Positions 26,301 through 35,880 of a DNA stretch of 64,000 nt are shown in pieces. The notes under the pieces were generated by a model. It worked only from the letters and a program-made list of their open reading frames with translations, did no database searches and had not been told where the DNA came from. Position numbers and translations under genes: made by a program. The stretch covers positions 2,841,001-2,905,000 of the forward strand of contig NC_092020.1 of the NCBI RefSeq assembly GCF_042242105.1. The letters run 5' to 3'. The DNA is from Pempheris klunzingeri (taxonomy: Eukaryota; Chordata; Actinopteri; Acropomatiformes; Pempheridae). Each line of letters opens with the position of its first letter. The stretch's first letter is position 1.

Positions 26301-27261
26301 ACCTATGCGCGTGCACATCCACAGTCGTGAACAAACCTATATTCACACTTTGTAGAGACAGGGACACCATGCAGCCTTGGGTTTAAACCGCAGAACCCTA
26401 GATATATCTATTTGCGTCACTAGGCTTGTTCATATTTTACACAAAAACAGAACTGCGTGTTTGCAAATGTGTCCTCGTCGTTGTGGCTTAGTTTATAATT
26501 TGATAAAAAAAATTCTAACATGCTTCTAAGCCTGTGTCCTTATCTTCATCAGAGTTTTATCACTGAATTAACAATTTTGTTTTTCATTTGTGTTCATGTG
26601 AATTGTGCCTTAAAACTGTGATTAGTGGACAAATAAATTCTGACCTCGACTAAAAGGTTCACATTGTCTCAGATCACAGACCTCAGACAACGGCTTGCAG
26701 AGTCCCAGAAAACTGTGCTTGAGCTGGAGGCAGAGCGAGAGCAGAGGCAGCGTGACTACGACAAGAAGCTGCTGCTGGCCAAGTCCAAAATTGAAAATGT
26801 GCAGGTGAGAATACAAGGACACAAACTCCTGGCGAAACATTTCAAAACCAGGACACAAAAACAACAGAAAAAATGGGCATGTTTCAGGGGGAGAAGGAGT
26901 GCCTGAACTCTGAGACCACTGAGCTGAAGCAGAAGATTCGCTACCTGCAGGATCAGCTGCTGCCCCTCAGCAAACAGAGGGAGTACCAGGAGAAGGAGAT
27001 CCAACGCCTCAACAGGGTGAGCGTGGAAAAGATGCAGGAGGAGAGATGAAGACGAAGAACACAGACATTCTCTCAGTGTTAATACTTACACTTTGTCTTA
27101 CTTCAGGCTTTAGAGGAAGCCTTAAACCTGCACCCCCCCTCATCCTCCCAACAACCACCTGGCCAGGGTAACTTTGCCGATGCGGCCAATAACCTGAAGA
27201 AACAGGAGCTGCTCACTCAAATTGCTGTACTAAAAGAACAGGTCAGACAGGCAGCGACATG

Positions 27262-27303
<42 letters not shown>

Positions 27304-29621
27304 TATACATGGGTCTATAGAAGTAATATGTGCATTTCCTCAACTTTTAATTGTTGTTTTTTACTACAGGTGAAGATCTTTGAGGAAGACTTCAGAAAAG
27401 AGAGGAGCGACAGGGAGCGAATGAATGAGGAAAAAGAGGACTTAAGGCGGCAAGTTGAGAGACTCCAGGGTCAGATTACTAATTTGACCAATCAGGTAAA
27501 CTGTTTTTACAGTATGTTCTCCTGTATGTGGCATTATTAGGAGAGCTTTTGTTTTTAATTTTACGTTATGTTATATATTATGTTTTATGCCGTAACTGCT
27601 CTCTAATGTGAGATTTTTTTTTTTTTTTGTGTGTGTGTGCGTCCCTGTTTGTGGTTCAGCTTCATCAGGCACAGAACGAGTGTCAGAGAGAACGTACAGA
27701 GAGATGCAAGCTGGAGAGACTGCAGATGCAGCATCACAAACAGGTACTGGCTGCAGCCGAGGTCTGAGCCTGGTAGTGTTGCAGACATGTTGGACATTCT
27801 CAATGAAATGGTGCTGTCAGTCTGAGCATGTGAATATGATTGGTCATTTTGGCCATGAACGTTTAATCAGGGCCAAGGGATTCACTGAGAGTTGCTCGAC
27901 AAGCCTTTGAGATGCATCTTTAGTAAGATATAAGTTGTGGGAAACCTTGCAGACTAGCGCCCCCCTGTGACCGAACGCTGCCACATAGATGTTGACCAAA
28001 ATTAGTTAAAAGTAGACAAATCAATACCCCAGGACAAGAGCCTCACTCCAGCTAGGTCGTTTGTCAGTGCATTCGGGAGCAACAGGTGGAACATTTACAC
28101 TCCTCAGTGGGAGGCAGCTGCAGTAGGGTTGAAGGTCAGCAGTGGCCCAGGGCCATTGTGCTCGCTGAGAGTAGCAGCCGTGCACTGATTGGGGATCACG
28201 TGTGTACTTATGATCCCTCGTAGGGGCAGCAGCAGGAAAGACGTACCTCAGACCCCACGTCAGGCTCAGTGAACGGCCCGCTGAGCCCTCCCTACTGTGG
28301 TCCCTTTGTGCAGGTGGGACCGCAGGGCCTTGAGGGCTGGCCCATACACTTCCCTCCCCGGATGCCCAATGCAGCAGGCGCCACAGCCGCAGCCGCCGCA
28401 GCAGCACCGCCCCCTGTACGAGACTTCCAGCCTGTTACCCCGGTAAGGGTCCTCTAAGGGGCCCCTCTGTCTCTGTCTCTGGAGTGACTCTGGTTCACTG
28501 AGGTTCACTGTCTTAGCTCTACTCCCCTTAATCTTTTGGGAGGAACAAGCAGATGTAATGAGGTCTAACTGTAGCTCAATCTACCCACACTTGTATTCAG
28601 TAGTGATTGTTAGGTTACGGCAAACACTTGAGGACTGCTGGCTGTGATGAATGTGTATATTTAGTGACCTGAACTAAGGGGGTGCTTTCTCTTTGGTCAG
28701 GGTTTTCCTTGGCAGTCGTCATTCCCGCAGCCCCGAGGGGCCAGAGCAGTAGGAGAGAGTTCAAGACCACCACCAGAGAATGCAGGTATGATACAGCCAC
28801 CTAAGAAGAACAATGCTTTGTTCTTATCGTTTGTTATAAATCAACTTTTTGTGCTCCATTTTACTTGCTCAAGGGATAAGACTGGTGTTGCTTTGCTTTT
28901 TCCTTATTGTCAACAAAACGTAATCGAAAGAGCAACCGTCAAAACCAACAATGCATTCGTAGTAGCAGTTCATCTCCTAATACTTGTTGATTTCCCTGTC
29001 CTGTCTGTGGCTCTCAGACCTGAAGATGTAAATGTCTGAAAGAGGTCAAATATATAGTGACATTATTAAAAGGACTAAATAAATTGATTAAAAAAGGAGT
29101 AAATACAGCATTTGTTGGACAATTTTCAGTGATGGTATACATACATATACATACTAGTGTGCATTTATGACATTAGAAAGGTGTAAGTGAGATTGACTCA
29201 AAATAGGAAAGTCACAGAGTATAATAGTGTGTTTTTAATAGTTCTTGGACAACAATGGTGCTTTATGGCATGAAAAGTAAGCTATGTCAGGCTTGAGGTG
29301 GGAACAATTCAATGTGGTTTTCTTTGTATACAAGAACAATATAGAATATTGCCGGTGTTATCCCTTCATGCAAACCATCACTGATCCCAGGATTTTTTAT
29401 TTTTTTTTATTTTTTCTGAATCATGAGACTACACCATACGATAGTTTACTGTATTTATTTTGAATGAAAAGTGCGTAGCAGCAAAGTTTTTGACTGAAGA
29501 TAATGTCATGTTGTGCCTTTGTGTGTCTGTAGATCAGTCCGCAGCAGCAGCGGCGGCGGCAGCAGCAGCAGCAGGATTTGGAAAAAGGGAGCGACAGAAC
29601 ATTGACCCTGGAAAGCACTAA
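20997..29621 (+). CDS. tnip1: TNFAIP3-interacting protein 1 (ABIN-1), 694 aa, 17 coding exons
   Basis: TNIP1 is a cytoplasmic coiled-coil adaptor. It binds Met1/Lys63 ubiquitin chains and the deubiquitinase A20, and so restrains NF-kappaB and cell-death signalling. The protein begins MEGKGPYRIYDPGGS, as in mammals. It is mostly coiled coil, with conserved blocks LGDLLEESQSEASRLRQRVE, HLGRMAVEF and SKVQKNEQRTSLLQTLCEQL. The ubiquitin-binding UBAN core (about 450-536) is intact: QREYQEKEIQRLN upstream and VKIFEEDFRKERSDRERMNE at 495-514, including the Asp-Phe pair at 501-502. The tail (565-694) is Pro/Ala-rich and unlike mammals, with two long alanine runs. A FEVM sequence (132-135) sits where the mammalian protein has the LC3-interacting FEVV. 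All exon junctions keep frame, for a total of 2085 nt. The last two exons are the least certain by homology, but their phases fit. Confidence 0.96.
23331..23364. repeat. (TAA)n microsatellite in tnip1 intron 6
   Basis: About 11 TAA units. Confidence 0.95.
27261..27301. repeat. (GC)(CA)n microsatellite just after a tnip1 donor
   Basis: GCGCGC followed by about 17 CA units. It starts 20 nt downstream of the exon 13 donor site (GT at 27242). Confidence 0.95.
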
Positions 29622-30405
29622 AGCATCACTGTACCCACCAAACAGAGTCTGGGTAGTAGCATGAAATCAGTTTGTTTTTGAGTTGACAAGGTGTGATTTG
29701 ATCTATAATTTTCCTACTGAACTGTAGATATCCTATTGTAATGTTGTTTATACTTGCGTTTTATAAGGCTATTTGTGAAACACTTCGCTATTCTGAATAT
29801 ATACATGAAATATTATTTAGATTTTTTTATCAGGAACTGAAGTCATTTGTTAAATAGGTTGGAAATAATTAACATTGTTTTGTTTTTTTCCAGAAAAATA
29901 TACACGTGTCTCTCTGCAAATATGTAACAACCTGAAACTTAGTTTATTACTTGTAGGGTTGCAGGAAGCCATTCCCCAATACGACTAAGACTACATAGAC
30001 TCATTCCAACAATGAATGACTATATAGGTACATTGGATCATAGAATTTACAATGTGAATGTTAATTGATTTATGAAGATTTCTTCAGTACCATCGATGTT
30101 AGAACTGTCCCATATGTGTAACTGTTCAAAAGTGGTTGTTGAAATACGAAAAATTTTGGGAAATGAATTTTGATGGTATCACACCAAAAACATGATTGTG
30201 ATTATTGATAATTTATTTATATCCTGCTGTTTTGATAGTTGCATTGACTAAGTGTAAATCATTGTCTTTAGTAAAGCTGTTCTATGTTGTTAGTGTAATC
30301 CCAATATATTGTAGCTATTGACATTGTATGTTTGTATCAGACACAGTACACAATGCACAGTACATACACAACCTTTTTTTCCCCCATGATGATGGACCTA
30401 ATCTC

Positions 30406-30411
30406 ATTAAA
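30406..30411 (+). terminator. Candidate tnip1 poly(A) signal, ATTAAA (proximal)
   Basis: ATTAAA lies about 785 nt after the tnip1 stop. A second candidate, AATAAA, lies at 31222-31227 and has a T/G-rich stretch downstream. Which is used cannot be decided from sequence alone. The 29.6-31.2 kb stretch has no coding exon and is best read as 3'UTR and flank. Confidence 0.4.
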
Positions 30412-31221
30412 CACAACACTTCTACTTGACAATTGATTTGATCATTTCACCACTCGTTCAGATATTCATACACGTTGTACTGCATCCTGTACTATTACCC
30501 ACATTTAAGCCCTGACACAGTATCTAGAAGTTACAGCACCAAAACCTTTAGGCAGCAGCGGTGACAGTCTTCCTCTTCATCCTGTTTCTCATTAGTTTGA
30601 GTTGGAATCAGGGCAACTATAACTCCTAGTACTCCAACTTTCAAATTCTACTCAAGCAAACAGAAAGAGGAAGGTTTTCATCTGTATTCAGAGGCTCTAG
30701 ATCCAGTGTTACAGCATTACAGCCACTCCTCAGAGGAAAACCTCTGCCAGGATGTCTGGCTTCGCTCTCTGCCCACTTCAACCAGCAATCCATGCCATGC
30801 CGACTGACCTGTGAGCTGCTGTAACACGTCCTCGAGAGCCCTGATAACAGACACAGGATCCGCTCCTTGAGACCGTGTGCGTCACCATTTGAAAATGGCA
30901 GATCCAATCTGAAAAGGAAGCTGTTTTAGCTGAATGCCCAGTAAAACTTCCTTAGTATAGCATATATCAGGTAGTCAGATGAAGGGCTTCAAAAAGTGTG
31001 CTGATAAATTTGAACAAAACTCCATTTTAGCAAGCAAGATATTAAGTTACAGGGAACAAAATCCTCATGGGTGAGAGCTGAAATGAGAAATTAGTGGACT
31101 TGCACTTTGAAAGGTACACTGTAATTACTGGCAGTTGTATTTTCTTGGTTTGTAGCCCTTTTTCCTTTTTTTTTTGCTGTAGGCAAAAGCACATGTGAGA
31201 CTTTTTGTATTTGACTGGCTT

Positions 31222-31227
31222 AATAAA
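31222..31227 (+). terminator. Candidate tnip1 poly(A) signal, AATAAA (distal)
   Basis: This is a canonical AATAAA with T/G-rich sequence within about 40 nt downstream. It would give a 3'UTR of about 1.6 kb. It would also bring the tnip1 end to within about 200 bp of the opposing gpx3 poly(A) signal. Confidence 0.45.
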
Positions 31228-31417
31228 TCTATTCTAAATGTCTGTTAGAATCTTACGCCGTTTATTCATCTTGTCCATTTTTGTTGCAGGATGGAAATGC
31301 CGGGGGAGGGGGGGGCACATGTTTGCTACATCACAGTCACCTCTCTGAAATGACACCCACCGTATAACAGTTTCTCATAAAGAAAAAAGGTCCACACATC
31401 AGTGTTGTTCTCCATGA

Positions 31418-31423
31418 TTTATT
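31418..31423 (-). terminator. gpx3 poly(A) signal, AATAAA
   Basis: AATAAA on the minus strand lies about 115 nt past the SECIS and 265 nt past the stop codon. It gives a short 3'UTR that fully contains the SECIS. Confidence 0.7.
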
Positions 31424-31536
31424 AGAAGTAATTAACATACAGGCTGTAATGACCAACAGGCCCTGTGATGAGAAGAGGACATGCTGTGGGGTTGCAGGGC
31501 AGCCTGAATGCACTCAAGAGCTGGCTTCAACCCGAC

Positions 31537-31582
31537 TCAGACGAGGCACCACAGAGTTACTGCTTTCGAGCCTCCTCTTCAT
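31537..31582 (-). promoter_or_regulatory. SECIS element, type II, in the gpx3 3'UTR
   Basis: This RNA element recruits SBP2 so that the in-frame UGA is read as selenocysteine. On the minus strand, the quartet ATGA (31582-31579) faces GA (31538-31537), giving tandem G.A pairs. Above it, AGA-G-GAGGC (31578-31570) pairs with GCCTC-G-TCT (31547-31539), with one G/G mismatch. Exactly 12 nt after the quartet comes the apical AAA (31566-31564). A mini-helix CAG/CTG (31562-31560 with 31554-31552) closes a 5-nt loop, which is the form II layout. GCTT/AAGC just below can form helix I. The element starts about 107 nt after the stop codon. Confidence 0.88.
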
Positions 31583-31688
31583 TTAAGCATGCCATCTTCG
31601 TGGATCAGAAACTGTTGCCATTACTCACTTTTACAATATCACTACTAGTCTGTTACTTCATTAGACAGTACAGTACGACGAATCAGAT

Positions 31689-34600
31689 CTAATTAAAAAT
31701 GTGTGTGTACTTATTGAACAGGTATTTGCGGATGTCAGCTCGGACCTCAGAAATGTTGATACTCGGGTGCCACCTCTTCACCGGCTTCCCGTCTGGCCCC
31801 ACCAGAAACTTTTCAAAGTTCCACTTGATGTCGCTGATCTTCATGGGCTCCCAGAACAGTCTGCTGGCGGGGTTGCCGAGGTCGTCTCCAACTGGAGGGC
31901 AGGAGTTCTGCACAGGATTATAATGAGATGCCAAGTGAGCGACCTCCACCTTTCAGATCTGTACGGGCTCATGGCCAACTCCGATTTGCAACAAAGCAAA
32001 GCTATTAATAGCCAGTCATATGTTTGGAAAACACCTACTGGGTTTGTCTGCGTATGCTTCTGTGCTGGGTGTGACCATAGTTCTGTCTGCACTATTCATT
32101 AAACAAGAACTGCGTGAGAGCAACTTGTCTCGTCAGAGTAATGAGACTGAGATACGTGTTAAGTATGTGCACAGCTGGAGAACACAATGATACACAGGCC
32201 GCCTCTATTGACACAGTATAAATTCAAGTTTAGTCACATTTTGCAGACCACAACATACCTTAAGGAAAGTGAAAACCTCTTGCTCGTTTTTTCCATTCAC
32301 ATCCCCTTTCTCGAACAGCAGGAAGTTTGGAACAAATCCATTGCCTGGTCTAACATGCCTGGAATCCAGAAAGAGGGCAGCTTATCAGTGGACGTGCCTG
32401 TGAGCACTTTTGTGGCTTAGCAGCTGCCCTGGTGCCACTACAAGCTGAGCAAAACCAATCACTCAGTCTATTGCAGTGGATATAAGATGGAACCTGAGAC
32501 ATAAATTGTATGAGTGTTAGAGGTCACTCACAGAAACTGATCTTATTGCCAAAGGACGCTTTCCTCAATTAAATGAAGCTTTGTTGATTGATGGGATTTA
32601 CCAATATTGCATTCCTCTCTACATCCAGCTTTGAACGTTCTTATGTTACAGGGCATTACAATATATATACTGTCAAGTGAGAAGCTTGTGGCTCAAACAT
32701 AGGGGACTCGCATGCTTTCAGGACTTGTATAGGCTGAGATTCCAAATCTTCCTCCAAAAAGTTGATTTTGACAGTTTTTGCCTAACTGCAGTTATAAATG
32801 GCTTTAACCCAAAATTAGTGGCCGAGTTTGGAACGGTTTCGTTCAGCGAGTTGTGGCTGTGATCAGATAGATTTGCATGAAACACATTTCTCACTTTAAT
32901 GCAGGCAGGATTTCGTGTTTTTGCCCTGGTTCCTGTTTCCCAAATTGGTTGGAGGGGAAGCCGAGAATGGTGAATCCAAAAGGTTTCATCTCCTCGTGAA
33001 GTGCATTCAGTTCTGACAACAGAAGAGAGTAAAATGTCTTCAGGTGGAGAACCTTGTTGGTTTTAGAGTCACAAAGTAATGATGCCCACAGTGCAGCTGC
33101 TTACCCACATACTGATAGGTGTATCCTCAGTACGTGGCCACGTTGACAAAGAGGACAGTCATGCCTTTGTAGTCATTGAGGTTCACAGTGCAACTCCCAT
33201 TTAGAGTCTTTGCCTGGTATTTGTAGATGGTGTCATCTGTGGACGACTGACATTGCTGGGGGTACAAACACAGGACAGAGCAGGTTGTAGTTGTTTCGAC
33301 ACAATCAGTGTTGATTTAATGTAGTATGTTTGCTCATAAGAGATCGTGTCCAAGTACACAAAACGGCAAACACCTTCCATATCGACTTGTCCTGCAGGAC
33401 GTCCATTATTTGCTTTGGAGTTCTATTTCCTACTAACACCCATTTTCTCGTCAACAGTAGGCCTTGACCTTTCTCGCGCCAAACAAATGTTTGATTATGG
33501 GTGCTGTGTTTTGTAACATTTCAGTCACCCACTCCTTTTAATGATTAGTTTAGACCAGTCATTTTCTGAGTCACATTTCAAAACAAAAAAATGTCAGACA
33601 TTTGCTGATACCAGCTTCTCAAATGAGAGGATTCACTGCTCGTCTTACATGATGGTAAATTGATCATTGGGCTTTAAGAGATCTCCCATTCTTGGTCCTT
33701 GAGGCTCACTGCCCTGCAGGTTGTAGACGTTTGCCTGCTCCAGCACATCTGATTCAAATCAGCTTGTCATCAAGCTCTGTAGATGCCTGATAAGAGGCTA
33801 TTCATTTGAATTAGGAGTGTTGGAGCAGCAAAACACCTGAAACATGCAGGGTAGTGCACCAGGTTTGGGAAAACAATGGGTTAGAAAATGACATTTGACA
33901 ACAATGTGCAGGTTAAATCAATAAAGTTAATTGCTAGTTGCAGCCCCACATGAGTCCAGTGCATTTAACGAGGAAATATGGTAATTGAGATTAATACTCT
34001 AACTGGGTGAAAGCTGAGAAAAAGAATTCTAATGTGCCAAAAGAATATTGAAAAGAGGATCATCTAAAACTATCTACCTCTCTCCAGTCTGTCCAGTGTC
34101 TAATGGAAACATCAGCAGTTTATTTACCAGATGGATCCCAAAGCTTTAGCCAAATAAGGGACAGCTGCTACACTTCACCTTTTCCCATCCATCTCAGACC
34201 TCTGTTAGACCGACATCTGCCCGACTACAAAACACGAGTCCAGTGTCAACAGAGCAGATAGCACTCAAAAGAGCCAGAGGCACTTTGCTGAATTAAAGCT
34301 CACAGCCTGAGTGAGAACACTTAATTTTGACCCACTGAGAAATAAAACCCACTATCAGATACTAACAATTTCTTTGATCAGCACAGCAAATTGCATCTGC
34401 ACGTCCACCAGTGGTCCTCGGGCCAAAATTTGAAATCATTTAAGACACATTTGTTGTAGTCTGAGGATGATCTTTAATTCACATTTGGCTTTCAATAACT
34501 TGAAATAGCCACTAGCAGGAACCAAACACTGAGATACAGGAGAACAAAGCCCTCGCCTTTGTTTAGAAGAACAGTGCAATACAAATCTGGACTATAAAAA

Positions 34601-35559
34601 GGGCTTGGATGCCAGACGTAAGAGGACAACATTTCTCCTCATCAGTTTATACACCCTTCATGCCACACTCCTAATAGGTAGGAATATTCCTGATAAGTCA
34701 ATCAATCTTTATTTATATAGCGCCATGACAAACCAAATAACAGCAGCTATAGTACTGACAATAGGACTATGGCTAATAATGAGCAATATGGTAACAGTGA
34801 AAAACCTGACAGTAGTTAGTATATAAATAAATATGATAAGTTCATGATCAAACAAAGAACTCTGATATGAGAAACTATTAGAGACAGAAAAACAAGTCAT
34901 TCCAAGTGTTGCAATGGTAAACATCTGCCTCTGTAGCTCGAACTTGGAGAAGGATGTTTTTGACATGAGATACGACTTCTGTCTCACAATAATCCTCCTT
35001 TAATGATAAGTTTCTTTCAACAAGTTGATACACTTAAAAAGGTTCAATCTTCTGCTTTGTTAAATACTATTTTTGTTGTTGTGGGTGTCTCATGTGTTGT
35101 CAACACTGCAGCACAGAGCGTAGTAGTCAAAATTCAGAGTAATGGGTAATTATTTACACGCACACACACACACACAACTCCTCAAATCCTCATAGTGTCA
35201 GACATTTAGTCTGACTACCAATCAGCATCAGGCTTCAGATTGAGCCTGAACATAACAGCCTGCATGTTACCATCCTTGATGGAGGACAAAATAGTAGAAC
35301 TGAGGAAAACAGGAGGGTTAAAACTGACCATCAGGGTTGATAAGAGATGACACATGCTGCTAAATGCCCACACACCCACCTGTGTGGCAGCAGTGCCCTT
35401 ACATTACTGACTACCTTCTGTTTTAACAACCAGTCTAAGTAGGAGTGAAATGCATCCGCTCAGTACAGGAACATCTACTGACTTCGTCTAGAAGAAAAAC
35501 ATCATACTTCCTTGAGCTACAGCTTCGTCAGGCCTAAAGCAGCGCGTGGACAGGTGTGA

Positions 35560-35595
<36 letters not shown>

Positions 35596-35702
35596 ACACC
35601 AGCAGCTACCTGTGACAGTGAGACTGCAGCGGTGCAGGGTCGCAGCGCCCCGAGCAGCAGCAGCGGTAACAGGGGCCACATCGCGCCGTCCTTCCCCGAC
35701 AT
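31689..35702 (-). CDS. gpx3: Glutathione peroxidase 3, secreted selenoprotein, 226 aa, 5 exons
   Basis: GPx3 is the extracellular (plasma) glutathione peroxidase, which reduces H2O2 and lipid hydroperoxides. Exons in transcript order: 35702-35610, 33255-33105, 33012-32895, 32358-32259 and 31907-31689, totalling 681 nt with TAG stop. A signal peptide is visible (residues 1 to about 26, with hydrophobic core [11 protein letters not shown]), as expected for a secreted form. The active site reads FVNVATYUGYTYQYV, where U (residue 74) is an in-frame TGA at 33129-33127. The other tetrad residues are present: Gln104 ([10 protein letters not shown]) and Trp183-Asn184 (KWNFEKF). The length equals human GPX3 as I recall it. 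The usual FPCNQF motif reads FPSNQF here. A SECIS element in the 3'UTR supports UGA recoding. ORF finders will break the gene at the TGA. A second in-frame Met (residue 8) is a possible alternative start that keeps the signal peptide. Confidence 0.96.
33689..33872. mobile_element. Palindromic MITE (hAT-like) in gpx3 intron 1
   Basis: The left arm contains CACTGCCCTGCAGGTTGTAG, TTTGCCTGCTCCAGCACATC and TGATTCAAAT. The right arm carries their inverse in reverse order: ATTTGAATTAGGAGTGTTGG, AGCAGCAAAACACCTGAAAC, ATGCAGGGTAGTG. The two arms could fold into a long imperfect hairpin. The sequence resembles a widespread teleost foldback repeat. The hAT assignment is from memory and uncertain. Confidence 0.7.
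34698..34745. repeat. Dispersed repeat fragment with TTTATTTATATAGCGCC
   Basis: TCAATCAATCTTTATTTATATAGCGCC is a motif seen at the end of a repeat that occurs in many fish genomes. Only a fragment is recognisable here, in gpx3 intron 1. Confidence 0.55.
35562..35594. repeat. (GT)n, i.e. CA-rich on the gpx3 strand, beside the exon 1 donor
   Basis: About 16 units. It begins 15 nt inside gpx3 intron 1, counted from the exon 1 donor (intron starts at 35609 on the minus strand). Confidence 0.95.
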
Positions 35703-35766
35703 GGTGACCGCTCGCTCTGGGTGTCTGTCCGCTTCTCCCCCCCGGATGATTTAAATCCTCTGGCTG

Positions 35767-35880
35767 CGGGCGGGGGGAGGAGGGGAGGAGGAGGGGGGAG
35801 GAGAGGGGAGGAGAGGGGAGGAGAGGGGAGGGGGGACACAGCTGGCTATGATGACGCCCTCTGCTGACGCAACGACGTAT
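35767..35880 (-). promoter_or_regulatory. Putative gpx3 promoter: G/C tract plus CRE/ATF-like sites
   Basis: From 35767 to 35836 the + strand is nearly pure G and A (many GGGG runs separated by AGGA). It lies 65-135 bp upstream of the gpx3 ATG. Just beyond are TGACG (35852-35856) and TGACGCAA (35865-35872, a C/EBP-ATF composite motif). I see no TATA box. The transcription start is unknown. Confidence 0.4.

Larger units (their letters stand above)
19870..29621 (+). other. tnip1: tnip1 exon map
   Basis: Exon 1 (non-coding, inferred) is about 19870-19941, with donor GTATCC. Exon 2 is 20962-21144, with the ATG at 20997. Exons 3-10: 21699-21842, 21987-22072, 22244-22303, 23014-23223, 24124-24218, 24646-24829, 25090-25182, 25298-25363. 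Exons 11-18: 26673-26804, 26888-27016, 27107-27241, 27370-27495, 27660-27743, 28224-28442, 28701-28785, 29533-29621. An additional 5'UTR exon in the 19.94-20.96 kb intron cannot be excluded. Confidence 0.88.

Noticed and set aside
29533..29585. Minus-strand Cys/Arg-rich open frame over the tnip1 last exon
   Set aside because: It is the antisense shadow of the GCA/GCG repeat that encodes polyalanine.
30641..30907. Minus-strand open frame of 88 codons in the tnip1 3' flank
   Set aside because: It begins with TTG. The only later Met is internal, and no domain or promoter is visible. Likely chance.
33127..33129. In-frame TGA in gpx3 as evidence of a pseudogene
   Set aside because: It is the selenocysteine codon. 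The position, the flanking motif and a SECIS in the 3'UTR all agree.
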